Source: Roseateles violae | GTDB lineage: Bacteria; Pseudomonadota; Gammaproteobacteria; Burkholderiales; Burkholderiaceae_C | NCBI RefSeq assembly: GCF_030410485.1 | Contig: NZ_JAUHHC010000004.1 | Location: forward strand, 384,128 to 448,127 | Direction: 5' to 3' | Length of the DNA stretch: 64,000 nt | Shown here: positions 28,791 through 37,587 of the stretch, piece by piece | Layout of the letters: each line of letters begins with the position of its first letter | How positions within the stretch are numbered: the stretch's first letter is position 1 | Notes under the pieces: generated by a model | Databases searched by the model: none | Told to the model about the DNA's origin: nothing | What the model saw: the letters and a program-made list of their open reading frames with translations, nothing else | Translations under genes and position numbers: made by a program

Positions 28791-28838
28791 CGTCGCCTCC
28801 ATTGGCAGTGGCCGATTGATGCAGTCTAGTCCCTGGCC

Positions 28839-28867
28839 AAAAAAAAGACGCCCGCGAGGGCGTCTTT
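28839..28867 (-). terminator. Terminator downstream of the desaturase gene
   Basis: On the minus strand AGACGCCC and GGGCGTCT pair around a 4-base loop and are followed by eight T. It ends the desaturase transcript 21 bases after the stop codon. Confidence 0.92.
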
Positions 28868-28887
28868 GATCGGGCTGCGTCCGTCGC

Positions 28888-30108
28888 TCAGATGCGGGCG
28901 GCGCGCAGGCCCATCGAGAAATTGCGCAGCTCGGCGATGCCGCTTTCCTCGGCGCGGCGGCACCAGGCCTGCAGATCGCTGACCAGCTGCTCGGCCGAAA
29001 CATTGGTGCGCGTCCAGAGCTGGCGCAGCTCTTCGCGCATGGTCACCAGCTTGTCCAGCACCGGGCTGGCGGCGCGCACGCCTGCCAGCTCGCCGTGCAG
29101 GTCCTGCGGGATCTTGTCGGCATCGCGGTGCAGCCAGCGCTTGGCCAGCTTGAACTGGGCCAGCTTGGGGCTGTGCGCCGCACCCTCGGCCTTCAGCCGG
29201 GTCAGCTCGGCCGCGCAGGCCGCCTTCAGGCCGCGGCCATAGCTGGCCATCACCTCGTAGCGGTTGGCGATGATGGCTTCCAGCGTGTCCTTGTCGGCCG
29301 GCTTGATCTCGCCCTGGCGCAGCTTGGGCGCGGTCTTGCGGACCTTGGCCCAGCCGATCATCTCCATGGCGCGGATATAACCCCAGCCGATATCGAACTC
29401 ATAGGGCTTGACCGAGAACTTGGCCGAGGTCGGATAGGTGTGGTGGTTGTTGTGCAACTCCTCGCCGCCGATGATGATGCCCCAGGGCGAGATATTGGTC
29501 GACGCGTCGGCCGCCTCGAAATTGCGGTAGCCCCAGAAATGGCCGATGCCGTTGACCACGCCGGCGGCCCAGATCGGGATCCAGGCCATCTGCAGCGCCC
29601 AGATCGAGGCGCCGATCGCGCCGAACAGGGCCATATTGATGATCAGCATCAGGCCGACGCCCTGCCAGCTGTAGCGGGTGTAGAGATTGCGCTCGATCCA
29701 GTCGTTCGGCACGCCGTGGCTGTACTTGGCCAGCGTCTCCTGGTTCTTGGCCTCGTGGCGGTACAGCTCGGCGCCCTCGCGCAGCACTTTCTTCAGGCCG
29801 CGCGTCTGCGGGCTGTGCGGGTCTTCCTCGGTCTCGCACTTGGCGTGGTGCTTGCGGTGGATGGCGACCCATTCCTTGGTCACCATGCCGGTGGTCAGCC
29901 ACAGCCAGAAGCGGAAGAAATGCGAGGGGATGGGGCCCAGATCCAATGCCCGGTGCGCCTGCGCGCGGTGCAGGAAGATCGTCACCGCGGCGATCGTGAT
30001 ATGCGTCACCACCAGCGCGTAGACCACGACTTGCCAGGCGCTGGCATCAAGCAGGCCGAAGCCCAGCCATTGCACCAGGGCGTCATGTACGGTCATCAAG
30101 AAGTCCAT
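28888..30108 (-). CDS. Fatty acid (acyl-CoA) desaturase
   Basis: Membrane di-iron desaturase of 406 residues that introduces a double bond into acyl chains, adjusting membrane fluidity. The three histidine boxes are present: HRAQAHRALD near residue 47, HRKHHAKCE near 84, and HNNHHTYPT near 222. Hydrophobic helices lie before box one and between boxes two and three. The C-terminal 130 residues beyond the desaturase core are Ala/Leu-rich and predicted helical. AAGGA lies before the ATG at 30108. It is probably a delta-9 type, inferred from box spacing. Confidence 0.93.
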   Translation of the reverse strand: MDFLMTVHDALVQWLGFGLLDASAWQVVVYALVVTHITIAAVTIFLHRAQAHRALDLGPIPSHFFRFWLWLTTGMVTKEWVAIHRKHHAKCETEEDPHSPQTRGLKKVLREGAELYRHEAKNQETLAKYSHGVPNDWIERNLYTRYSWQGVGLMLIINMALFGAIGASIWALQMAWIPIWAAGVVNGIGHFWGYRNFEAADASTNISPWGIIIGGEELHNNHHTYPTSAKFSVKPYEFDIGWGYIRAMEMIGWAKVRKTAPKLRQGEIKPADKDTLEAIIANRYEVMASYGRGLKAACAAELTRLKAEGAAHSPKLAQFKLAKRWLHRDADKIPQDLHGELAGVRAASPVLDKLVTMREELRQLWTRTNVSAEQLVSDLQAWCRRAEESGIAELRNFSMGLRAARI

Positions 30109-30314
30109 TCGTTCCTTCGCCGCCCCGACATCAGGGCACCAGATTGGTAAAAAGCAAGCCGATTGTAGTTGACCGCCCCTAAATCGCCGAGGGCGTATAT
30201 CTCAGCGGGGCTTGCGCTGCATCAGTCTTTTGCGCTTTTTCGCCGTTTTCGTGACAAGTTGACCGGCTTTGGCCCCAGGATCGTTGGCGAAGCGCCGCAA
30301 ACCCCTATTTTTTT

Positions 30315-31577
30315 CTAGCGCTTCCTCTCCCACACGGCGGCAAAGAAGCCATCCGTCTGGTGCCGGTGCGGCCACAGCCGCAGATAGCCGTTCTCGACCA
30401 GGCCGCCGGCCTGCGCCACATGGGCCTTGTCCAGCGCCTCCCCGGCCGGCAGCGGCACAAAATCGGGATGGGCGGCGCCGAAGGCCTCGGCGATCGCCTC
30501 GTTCTCGGCGTCCAGCAGGCTGCAGGTCGCATAGACCAGGCGGCCGCCCGGCTTCAAGAGCCGCGCGGCGCTGGCCAGGATCGCACCCTGCTTGGCCTGC
30601 AGTTCTGCGATCGCCTGCGGCGTCTGGCGCCATTTCAGGTCCGGGTTGCGGCGCAGGGTACCCAGGCCCGAGCAAGGCGCGTCGACTAGCACGCGGTCGA
30701 TCTTGCCGGCCAGCCGCTTGATGCGCTCGTCGCGCTCATGGGCGATCTGGCTCGGGTAGATATTGGACAGACCGCTGCGCGCCAGCCGCGGCTTCAGCGC
30801 CGCCAGCCGGTGGCCGGACACGTCGAAGGCATAAAGCCGGCCGGTATTGCGCATCGCCGCACCCAGCGCCAGGGTCTTGCCGCCGGCGCCGGCGCAGAAG
30901 TCGACGACCATCTCGCCGCGCTTGGCGTCCAGCAGCAGGGCCAGCAGTTGGCTGCCCTCGTCCTGCACCTCAACGCCCCCGCCGGTGAAGAGTTCCAGCT
31001 TGTTCAGCGCCGGCTTGCCCTGGATGCGCAGGCCCCAGGGCGAGTAAGGCGTCGCCTCGGCTGCAATGCCGGCCGTCTTCAGCGTCGCCAGCGCGTCCTC
31101 GCGCTTGGTCTTCAAGGTATTGACGCGCAGATCGAGCGGGGCCGCCTCGTTCATGCTGGCCGCCAGCGCCCGGAACTGCTCGTCGCCCAGGCGAGCGAGC
31201 AGCGGCTCGGCCAGCCATTCGGGCAGGTTGTGATGCAGATGGGCGGGCAGCGCCGACTTGTCCAGCGCCTGCACCTGGTCCAGCCATTGCTGCTCGGCCG
31301 GGCTAAGGGCGCCGCGCAGAAAACCGGCATTGCCCTGCCAGCCCAGGATGGCCAGACGCCGCTCCGCCGGTCCGCTGCCCGACTGGGCCAGATGGCGCAA
31401 GAGCGGGCGCTGGCGCAGCACCGCGTAGGTCGTTTCGGCCAGCGCGTGGCGTTCGCGCTGACCCAGGTTCTTGTTCTTGCGGAAAAAGGCCGACACGATG
31501 GCGTCGGCCGGGGAGTCGAGCCGCAGCACGTCGCGCAGCAGCTCGGCCGTCATGTCGAGAAGGGCATTAGGATGCAT
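30315..31577 (-). CDS. RsmB-like 16S rRNA m5C methyltransferase
   Basis: SAM-dependent cytosine-5 RNA methyltransferase, 420 residues. The N-terminal 140 residues are helical and NusB-like (FFRKNKNLGQRERHALAET). The catalytic domain has the SAM loop VVDFCAGAGGKTLALGA, the nucleophile region VLVDAPCSGLGTLRRNPD (motif IV) and VYATCSLLDAENE (motif VI). Size and layout fit RsmB (C967 of 16S rRNA), but paralogues such as RsmF exist. The start at 31577 is chosen over 31655; it overlaps the upstream region of the divergent DUF1653 gene. Confidence 0.9.
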   Translation of the reverse strand: MHPNALLDMTAELLRDVLRLDSPADAIVSAFFRKNKNLGQRERHALAETTYAVLRQRPLLRHLAQSGSGPAERRLAILGWQGNAGFLRGALSPAEQQWLDQVQALDKSALPAHLHHNLPEWLAEPLLARLGDEQFRALAASMNEAAPLDLRVNTLKTKREDALATLKTAGIAAEATPYSPWGLRIQGKPALNKLELFTGGGVEVQDEGSQLLALLLDAKRGEMVVDFCAGAGGKTLALGAAMRNTGRLYAFDVSGHRLAALKPRLARSGLSNIYPSQIAHERDERIKRLAGKIDRVLVDAPCSGLGTLRRNPDLKWRQTPQAIAELQAKQGAILASAARLLKPGGRLVYATCSLLDAENEAIAEAFGAAHPDFVPLPAGEALDKAHVAQAGGLVENGYLRLWPHRHQTDGFFAAVWERKR

Positions 31578-31617
31578 GGCCTCGATTATCCCCGGCCCGC
31601 CGCCGTTGCCGCGCCCG

Positions 31618-31851
31618 ATGAATTCCGATCTGCCCCCGCTGCCCCAGCTGGCCACCGGCCGCTACCGCCATTACAAGGGCGGCGACTACGAGGTGATCGG
31701 CGTCGCCCGCCACAGCGAGACACTGGAGCCCTTGGTCGTCTACCGGCCGCTGTACCAGGACTCGGGCCTCTGGATCCGGCCCTACGAAATGTTCTGCGGC
31801 AGCCTGGAAGTCGACGGCCGCCTCGTGCGGCGCTTCAGCCCGCTGCCATGA
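31618..31851 (+). CDS. DUF1653 domain protein
   Basis: A 77-residue cytosolic protein with the DUF1653 pattern: GRYRHYKGGDYEVIGVARHSE, then LVVYRPLY and LWIRPYEMFCG. Its function is unknown. ATG at 31618 gives the normal family length; an upstream ATG at 31576 is possible and would overlap the start of the RsmB-like gene. Its stop overlaps the next start as ATGA, so it is coupled to the DUF1345 gene. Confidence 0.9.
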   Translation: MNSDLPPLPQLATGRYRHYKGGDYEVIGVARHSETLEPLVVYRPLYQDSGLWIRPYEMFCGSLEVDGRLVRRFSPLP

Positions 31852-32510
31852 GCCGGGCGCCGGCCGCGCTGAACTGGCTGCGGCTGCGTCCGCGCCTGAG
31901 TTCGGCCATCGTCGCCGGCCTGCTGCTGGGCCTGCTGTGGCCGGCCGCCATGCCGGTGCTGACGCGCTGCCTGATCGGCTGGACCGGCGGCGTCTGGCTC
32001 TATCTGCTCCTGGCCCTGCACATGATGCTGCGGGCCGACCATGCGCATCTGCAGCGCAATGCCAAGGCCCAGGCCGACAGCATCGGCGCGGTGCTGCTGC
32101 TGGCGATCGCCGGCGCCATCGCCAGCCTGGGCGCGATCGCGCTCGAACTGGCGCAGCTGCGGCCCGGGCTGGCGGCGGCCGCCTGGCCGCATCTGCTGCT
32201 GGCGATCGCGACGGTCAGCGGCTCCTGGCTGCTGCTGCCGGTCGAGTTCGCGCTGGCCTATGCGAGCCTCTACCACCGCGGCAAGGACACGCCGCATGGG
32301 CTCGAGTTCCCCGGCGACGAGGCCGACCCGGACTATATGGACTTCATGTATTTCTCGGTCACCATCGCGGCGACCTCGCAGACCTCGGACGTGGCCGTCA
32401 GCGCGCGGCCGATGCGTCGGCTGGTGCTGCTGCACGCGGCGCTGTCCTTCGTCTTCAATACCAGCGTGCTGGCGTTGACGATCAATCTGCTGGCCGGCCT
32501 GTTCAGCTGA
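31848..32510 (+). CDS. DUF1345 membrane protein
   Basis: A 220-residue membrane protein with about five hydrophobic segments. DUF1345 marks include the cytoplasmic HGLEFPGDEADPDYMDFMYFSVTIAATSQTSDV and the closing FVFNTSVLALTINLLAG. The segment after DFMYFS resembles the pore region of small potassium-channel-like proteins, but no selectivity filter (TVGYG) is present, so function is unknown. Its end overlaps the converging purN gene by 8 bases. Confidence 0.9.
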   Translation: MSRAPAALNWLRLRPRLSSAIVAGLLLGLLWPAAMPVLTRCLIGWTGGVWLYLLLALHMMLRADHAHLQRNAKAQADSIGAVLLLAIAGAIASLGAIALELAQLRPGLAAAAWPHLLLAIATVSGSWLLLPVEFALAYASLYHRGKDTPHGLEFPGDEADPDYMDFMYFSVTIAATSQTSDVAVSARPMRRLVLLHAALSFVFNTSVLALTINLLAGLFS

Positions 32511-33129
32511 ACTGCTGGGCCACGCCAGCGGTCTGCAGAACCCGGCCGTTCTCGATGCGCAACTGGCCGTCGATGAACCAGCGCACCGCGCGCGGATACA
32601 TCAGGTGCTCCTGCTGCAGCACGCGGGCGGCCAGCGTCTGCTCGTCGTCGCCGTCCAGCACCGGCACCACCGCCTGCGCGACGATGGCGCCATGGTCCAG
32701 TTCGGCGGTGACGAAGTGCACCGTCGCGCCGGCAAATTTGCAGCCGAAGTCCAGCGCCGCCTGGTGCGTGTGCAGGCCCGGGAAGGCCGGCAGCAGCGAG
32801 GGATGGATGTTCAGCATGCGGCCGGCGTAATGTGCGGTGAAGCCGGGGGTCAGGATGCGCATGAAGCCGGCCAGCACGACCAGATCGGGCGCATGGGCGT
32901 CGATCGCGCGCTGCAGTTCGGTGTCGAAGGCCTCGCGCGTGTCGAAGGCCTTGTGATCGACGACGGCGGTCGCGATGCCATGCTGTTCGGCAAAGCCCAG
33001 GCCGGCGGCGCCGGGCCGGTTGCTGATCACGGCGGCGATGCGGGCGTTCCAGCCCTCGGCCGCGCAAGCCTTGACGATGGCCTCCATATTGGAGCCGCGC
33101 CCCGAGATCAAGATCACGATATTCTTCAT
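32503..33129 (-). CDS. purN: Phosphoribosylglycinamide formyltransferase
   Basis: Transfers a formyl group from 10-formyl-tetrahydrofolate to GAR in purine synthesis. The 208-residue protein has the phosphoribosyl loop ISGRGSNMEAI, the catalytic Asn and His in MLNIHPSLLPAFPG, and the Asp in TAELDHGAIVAQAVV. The start at 33129 is preceded by GAAG within an 11-bp inverted repeat whose partner lies 57 bases upstream, so the ribosome site may be masked. It is divergent from trpS. Confidence 0.96.
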   Translation of the reverse strand: MKNIVILISGRGSNMEAIVKACAAEGWNARIAAVISNRPGAAGLGFAEQHGIATAVVDHKAFDTREAFDTELQRAIDAHAPDLVVLAGFMRILTPGFTAHYAGRMLNIHPSLLPAFPGLHTHQAALDFGCKFAGATVHFVTAELDHGAIVAQAVVPVLDGDDEQTLAARVLQQEHLMYPRAVRWFIDGQLRIENGRVLQTAGVAQQFS

Positions 33130-33208
33130 GGCTTCTTCGCTTTGTCTTCGCTGGCTCCGGCTGGGACAGCGATTGAGGGACCCTGGCCAACGCTGACGCG
33201 AAGAAGCC
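33130..33208 (-). promoter_or_regulatory. Long leader stem that encloses the purN ribosome site
   Basis: A perfect 11-bp inverted repeat, GGCTTCTTCGC at 33130-33140 and GCGAAGAAGCC at 33198-33208, ends directly against the purN ATG. Inside, CGUUGGC can pair with GCCAGCG and GUC with GAC on the purN RNA, so a multi-part stem with an inner 30-base loop is possible. The purN Shine-Dalgarno candidate GAAG is in the closing stem. Confidence 0.6.
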
Positions 33209-33232
33209 TAATCATCCGGCGGCAGTGTAACA

Positions 33233-34252
33233 ATGCCCCTCCCGATGAATACCGAAGCAGTCCCCTCCCCCCGCGCCCGCGTCGTCTCCGGCATGCGCCC
33301 GACCGGCGCCCTGCACCTGGGCCATTACCACGGCGCCTTGAAGAACTGGCTGCGGCTGCAGGCCACGCACGACTGCTTCTTCTTCGTCGCCGACTGGCAT
33401 GCGCTGACGACGCACTACGAGCAGCGCGAGGACCTCGAGAAGAATGTTTACGACATGGTCGTCGACTGGCTGGCCGCCGGCATCGATCCGGAGCGGGTGA
33501 CCCTGTTCATCCAGAGCCGCATGCCCGAGCATGCCGAGCTGTTCGCGCTGCTGGCGATGAGCACGCCGACCTCCTGGCTCGAACGCATCCCCAGCTACAA
33601 GGACCAGATCGACAAGAACCGCGAGCTCGCGACCTACGGCTTCCTCGGCTATCCGCTGCTGCAGGCGGCCGATATCCTGATCTACAAGGCCGCCCAGGTG
33701 CCGGTCGGCGAGGATCAGGCCGCCCATGTCGAGGTCACGCGCGAGGTGGCACGCCGCTTCAACCGCGTCTACGAGCGCCCGGTCTTTCCGGAGCCGCAGG
33801 CGCTGCTGACCGAGACCGCCCGCCTGCCCGGCCTGGACGGCCACAAGATGAGCAAGAGCGCCGGCAATGCGGTCGCGATGCGCGATGCGCCCGAGGTGGT
33901 CGAGCAGAAGATCCGCACGATGCCCACCGACCCGCAGCGCGTGCGCCGCGTCGATGCCGGCGACCCGGCGCGCTGCCCGGTCTGGCCGCTGCACCGGCTC
34001 TATACCGACGAGGCCACGCGCGCCGGTCTGGAGCAGAGCTGCAGGAGTGCCGGCATCGGCTGCCTGGACTGCAAGCAGCCGCTGATCGAGGCGATCCAGC
34101 GCGAGCAGGCGCCCTGGCGCGAGCGGGCCGATGACTACCTGGCCAATCCCAAGCAGGTGCACTGGATCCTCGAGCTGGGCACCGAGCGCGCCCGCGCGGT
34201 GGCGCGCAAGACCCTGCGCGAGGTGCGCGCCGCGATCGGCCTGAACTACTGA
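33233..34252 (+). CDS. trpS: Tryptophan--tRNA ligase
   Basis: Class Ic synthetase charging tRNA-Trp, 339 residues. HIGH appears as HLGHYHGALKNW near residue 28, and KMSKS as GHKMSKSAGNAV near 205. SGMRPTG and YPLLQAADILIYKA are family marks. The cysteine-bearing loop CRSAGIGCLDCKQPL is seen in many bacterial TrpRS. Starts at 33233 and 33245 are both possible, and neither has a clear Shine-Dalgarno. It is divergent from purN across 103 bases filled by the inverted repeat. Confidence 0.96.
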   Translation: MPLPMNTEAVPSPRARVVSGMRPTGALHLGHYHGALKNWLRLQATHDCFFFVADWHALTTHYEQREDLEKNVYDMVVDWLAAGIDPERVTLFIQSRMPEHAELFALLAMSTPTSWLERIPSYKDQIDKNRELATYGFLGYPLLQAADILIYKAAQVPVGEDQAAHVEVTREVARRFNRVYERPVFPEPQALLTETARLPGLDGHKMSKSAGNAVAMRDAPEVVEQKIRTMPTDPQRVRRVDAGDPARCPVWPLHRLYTDEATRAGLEQSCRSAGIGCLDCKQPLIEAIQREQAPWRERADDYLANPKQVHWILELGTERARAVARKTLREVRAAIGLNY

Positions 34253-34260
34253 AACGATGC

Positions 34261-34299
34261 GCCCCCACGTTCACTTCGTTCACTGCCCCCCGAGGGGGC
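34261..34299. repeat. REP-like intergenic element after trpS
   Basis: The gap holds a GTTCACT direct repeat (GTTCACTTCGTTCACT) followed by a perfect GCCCCC/GGGGGC hairpin with CGA loop. Elements of this look are common between genes in Burkholderiales genomes. Only one copy was found in this window. Confidence 0.45.
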
Positions 34300-34333
34300 C
34301 CTCAGCGCCCTTGGTGCGGCCGGGCGGGCGCTG

Positions 34334-34789
34334 ATGGCCGCCATTCACATCACCGATATCGAGACCGCGATCAACTGGTGGCGCGAGCGCCGGCCCTCGG
34401 CCGACGGCATCAGCGCCTGCGCCGAGGTGCGCGCGCTGGCGGAGGTCTATGCGCTGATGGTCTATTACCGCGAGCTCGAGTGCGACGAGGACACGATGCC
34501 GGCCGCGGCCAAGGAGGCCTGGCTCGCCTGGTACGACAGCACGCCCGACGCGCCCTGCATCGCGATCTGCTCGACCAGCCAGGGCGACGATATCTGCAAG
34601 GGCTGCGGCCGGACCTTCGACGAGGTGCAGAACTGGCCGGTGATGACGCCGGCCGAGAAGCGCATCACCTGGCACCGCATCTCAATCGAGGCGACCGCCT
34701 GGCGCTTCAACCGCTACGCCGAGCGCGCGCGCGAGTTCAACGGCATCGACCATCCGCAGAACGGTCCCCGAGCCGGGGGCAGGACTTGA
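34334..34789 (+). CDS. DUF3717-DUF1289 fusion protein
   Basis: A 151-residue cytosolic protein. The N-terminal 70 residues match DUF3717 (ITDIETAINWWRERRPSADG). The C-terminal half matches DUF1289, with four cysteines in PCIAICSTSQGDDICKGCGRTFDE that look like a metal site (C-x3-C-x8-C-x2-C). DUF1289 proteins are small and uncharacterised, so the function is unknown. Its TGA stop overlaps the TTG start of the MATE gene. Confidence 0.88.
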   Translation: MAAIHITDIETAINWWRERRPSADGISACAEVRALAEVYALMVYYRELECDEDTMPAAAKEAWLAWYDSTPDAPCIAICSTSQGDDICKGCGRTFDEVQNWPVMTPAEKRITWHRISIEATAWRFNRYAERAREFNGIDHPQNGPRAGGRT

Positions 34790-36156
34790 CGGCCGGCCAT
34801 CTCGACAGCCTGCGCCGCATCGCGCCGCTGGCCTGGCCGGTCTTCGTCGGCCAGCTGGCGGTGCTGGCCTTCAGCACGATAGACACGATGCTGATCGCGC
34901 GCCACTCGGCCACCGACCTGGCCGCGCTGGCCGTCGGCGCGGCGATCTACATGACCGTCTTCATCGGCCTGATGGGCGTGATGCTGGCGATCTCGCCCAT
35001 CGTCGGCCAGCTCTATGGTGCCGGCAAGCTGGAAGCCGCCGGCGACCAGCTGCACCAGTCGGTCTGGCTGGGCCTGGCGCTGATGCTGATCGGCGAGGCG
35101 TTGCTGCTCTTCCCCGAGCCCTTCCTGGCGCTGTCGCGCACCGCGCCCGAGGTCGAGAGCAAGGTGCGCGGCTATCTGCTGGCGCTGGCCTGCAGCCTGC
35201 CGGCCTCGCTGCTGTTCACCGCCTACCGCGGCTTCAACACGGCGGTGTCGCGGCCCAAGATGGTGATGGCGCTGCAGATCGGCGGCCTGGCGCTGAAGGT
35301 GCCGCTGACCCTGCTGCTGATCCGCGGCGCGGCGCCGCTGAACCTGCCCGCGCTGGGTGCCGTCGGCTGCGGCATCTCGACGGCCATCGTCATGTGGGCG
35401 CAGACCCTGATCGCCTTCGCCCTGCTGCGCCGCGACCCCTTCTATGCCCGCTTTGGCCTGCAGCGCGGCGGTCTGCATGCGCCGCGGCCGGCCGCGCTGC
35501 GCGCCTTCCTGCGCCTGGGCCTGCCGATGGGTGCCTCGATCCTGGTCGAGGTCACCGGCTTCACCTTCATGGCGATCTTCATCGCCCGCATCGGCGCCAC
35601 CGCCGTCGCCGGCCACCAGCTGGCGGCCAATCTGGTCACCCTGCTCTTCATGGCGCCGCTGTCGCTGGCGAATGCCACCGGCACCCTGGTCGCGCAGCGC
35701 GTCGGCGCACACGACGCGGCCGATGCGCGCCGCATCGGCTGGCATGGCTTGGAGATTGCCGTGCTCATCGCGGCGCTGCTGGGCGCCCTGGTCTTCCTGG
35801 CGCGCGAGCAGGTGCTGCGCCTGTACACGCAGGACCCGGTCATCGTCGCCGCCGCGCTGCCGCTGCTGCTCTGGGTCGGCGCCTTCCATATCGGCGACGC
35901 GGCGCAGACGATGGCGGCGCAGATCCTGCGCGCCCACCACATCGCCACCGCGCCGCTGATCATCTACGCGCTGGCGATCTGGGGCGTCGGCATCGGCGGC
36001 GGCTATTTCCTCGCCTTCTCACAGGCGGCCTGGCTGCCGGCCTCGCTGCGTGGGCCGGCGGGCTTCTGGTCGGCCGCCACGGCCGGCCTGATCCTGGCGG
36101 CGCTCGGCCTCAGCGCCTTCCTGGCCTGGGTCCACAAGCAGGAAGCCCAGGCCTAG
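34786..36156 (+). CDS. MATE-family multidrug efflux transporter
   Basis: A twelve-helix cation-coupled drug/metabolite exporter of 456 residues. MATE marks include PVFVGQLAVLAFSTIDTMLIAR near the start, VGAAIYMTVFIGLMGVMLAISPIVGQLYGAG, and the duplicated second half GLPMGASILVEVTGFTFMAIFIAR then AGHQLAANLVTLLFM. The first in-frame ATG lies well inside the first helix, so the start is read as TTG at 34786, overlapping the previous stop as TTGA with a GGGGGCAGGA sequence upstream. This gives the normal family length. Confidence 0.92.
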   Translation: MTAGHLDSLRRIAPLAWPVFVGQLAVLAFSTIDTMLIARHSATDLAALAVGAAIYMTVFIGLMGVMLAISPIVGQLYGAGKLEAAGDQLHQSVWLGLALMLIGEALLLFPEPFLALSRTAPEVESKVRGYLLALACSLPASLLFTAYRGFNTAVSRPKMVMALQIGGLALKVPLTLLLIRGAAPLNLPALGAVGCGISTAIVMWAQTLIAFALLRRDPFYARFGLQRGGLHAPRPAALRAFLRLGLPMGASILVEVTGFTFMAIFIARIGATAVAGHQLAANLVTLLFMAPLSLANATGTLVAQRVGAHDAADARRIGWHGLEIAVLIAALLGALVFLAREQVLRLYTQDPVIVAAALPLLLWVGAFHIGDAAQTMAAQILRAHHIATAPLIIYALAIWGVGIGGGYFLAFSQAAWLPASLRGPAGFWSAATAGLILAALGLSAFLAWVHKQEAQA

Positions 36157-36168
36157 CGTCTGTCGGCC

Positions 36169-37581
36169 TTAAGCGGTCGGCAGGCTGAACACGAACACGC
36201 TGCCGCCCCCTTCGCGCCCCTCGCAGCGCACCTCGCCGCCATGACGCTGGGCGATCTGCTTGACCAGGGAGAGGCCCAGGCCGACGCCGCCGGCCTGTTC
36301 AGCATGGCCGGGCAGGCGGTAGAAGGCCTCGAAGATGCGCTCGCGCAGCGCCTCGGGCACACCGGGGCCGCGATCGCAGACGCGCAGCTGGGCACGGGGG
36401 CCCTCGCGGCGCAGTTCCAGCAGCACTTGCGGGCCGCCGTAGCGGCGCGCGTTCTCGAGCAGATTGCGCAGCGCGCGACGCAGCAATCGCTCCTCGCCCT
36501 GCACCTTCAGCTCGACCAGGCCCTCGGCCGGCTCGAAGGCGGCGCCGGCACGCGCGGCCTCCTCGGCGGCCAGGCCGATCAGCTCAACCGGCTCGCGCAC
36601 CGGCTGCTGGCTGCCGGCCTCGAGCCGGCTGGCCAGCAGCACCTCCTCGACCAGCGCATCGAGCTCGGCGATATTGGTGTTGATCTCGGCCGCCAGCCGC
36701 GGCCGCGTCGCCGGGCCGGCCTCGTCCAGCATCGCAAACGCCATCTTCAGCCGCGCCAGCGGCGAACGCAGCTCATGGCTGGCGTTGGCCAGCAGATCGC
36801 GATGCGACTGCAGCAGCGACTCGATCTGCGCCGCCGCGCGGTTGAAGCTGCCGGCCAGCGCGGCCACCTCGTCGCGGCCGCTGTCGTCGACCCGGTGCGA
36901 GAGATTGCCGGCGCCGAAGCGCTCGACCCCGCTCTTCAGTGCCTCCAGCCGGCGCGTCAGCCGACGCACGACCGGATAGGCACCGGCCGCGACGCCGAAG
37001 AACAGCAGCACCAGCACGACCAGCAGCGCCTCGCCGCCCGGCCGGTGGCCCAGCATCGGCCAGGCGCCCCAGGGCGCATCGTCGCGACGCGGCGGCATCA
37101 TCATGCGCCCGCCATGCTCGCCGGGCGCACCCGGTCCGGAGCCCATTCCCGGTCCACCGGGCCCACCCGGGCCGCCCTGGGCGCCAAAGCCCACCGGCGG
37201 CCGCCAGCCGCGGATCAGCTGCAGCGTGCGCCCGTCCTCCAGCGGCACCTGCACCATGCGCAGGCCCGGCTCCTCGGCGCGGCGCTCGAACAGCTCGCTG
37301 GCGGCGATGCGCTGGCCCTTGGCATCGTTCAGCGCCATCGCCATGCGCAGGCGCTGGCCCCATTCCTGCAGCGCCTCGGCCTGCTGCTCGCGCGGCGCAT
37401 CGGCCGGCGGCAGCGCTCGATGGACCAGGGTCGCGATCGCCGTCAGCCGCTCGCCGGCCGCTGCATCGGCATTGCCGCGCTCCTGCTCGATCTGGCGCTG
37501 GAAGATCCAGGCCGAGCCGAAGGCAAAGGCCAGCAGCACGGCCACCAGCGTCAGATAGATGCGCAGGTAAAGGGATTTCAA
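36169..37581 (-). CDS. Sensor histidine kinase of a Cpx-like two-component system
   Basis: A 470-residue membrane kinase. A first helix (8-27) and a second (184-206) bound a 155-residue periplasmic sensor whose end is unusual: GGPGGPGGPG followed by EHGGRMMMPPRR, which is Gly-Pro-rich with a Met/His patch. HAMP, then the HisKA domain with phospho-acceptor H269 in ASHELRSPLARLKMA, and the ATPase domain (NLLENARRYG, DRGPGVPE, GGVGLGLSLVKQI) follow. It begins 6 bases after the regulator gene and is the last gene of the cpxP-like/regulator/kinase run. The layout recalls CpxA/RstB. Confidence 0.93.
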   Translation of the reverse strand: MKSLYLRIYLTLVAVLLAFAFGSAWIFQRQIEQERGNADAAAGERLTAIATLVHRALPPADAPREQQAEALQEWGQRLRMAMALNDAKGQRIAASELFERRAEEPGLRMVQVPLEDGRTLQLIRGWRPPVGFGAQGGPGGPGGPGMGSGPGAPGEHGGRMMMPPRRDDAPWGAWPMLGHRPGGEALLVVLVLLFFGVAAGAYPVVRRLTRRLEALKSGVERFGAGNLSHRVDDSGRDEVAALAGSFNRAAAQIESLLQSHRDLLANASHELRSPLARLKMAFAMLDEAGPATRPRLAAEINTNIAELDALVEEVLLASRLEAGSQQPVREPVELIGLAAEEAARAGAAFEPAEGLVELKVQGEERLLRRALRNLLENARRYGGPQVLLELRREGPRAQLRVCDRGPGVPEALRERIFEAFYRLPGHAEQAGGVGLGLSLVKQIAQRHGGEVRCEGREGGGSVFVFSLPTA

Positions 37582-37587
37582 GGGGAA

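Noticed and set aside
30202-30675. Minus-strand frame extending past the RsmB-like stop toward the desaturase
   Set aside because: Overlaps the methyltransferase in another frame; the extra basic tail KKRKRLMQRKPR has no start or ribosome site of its own.
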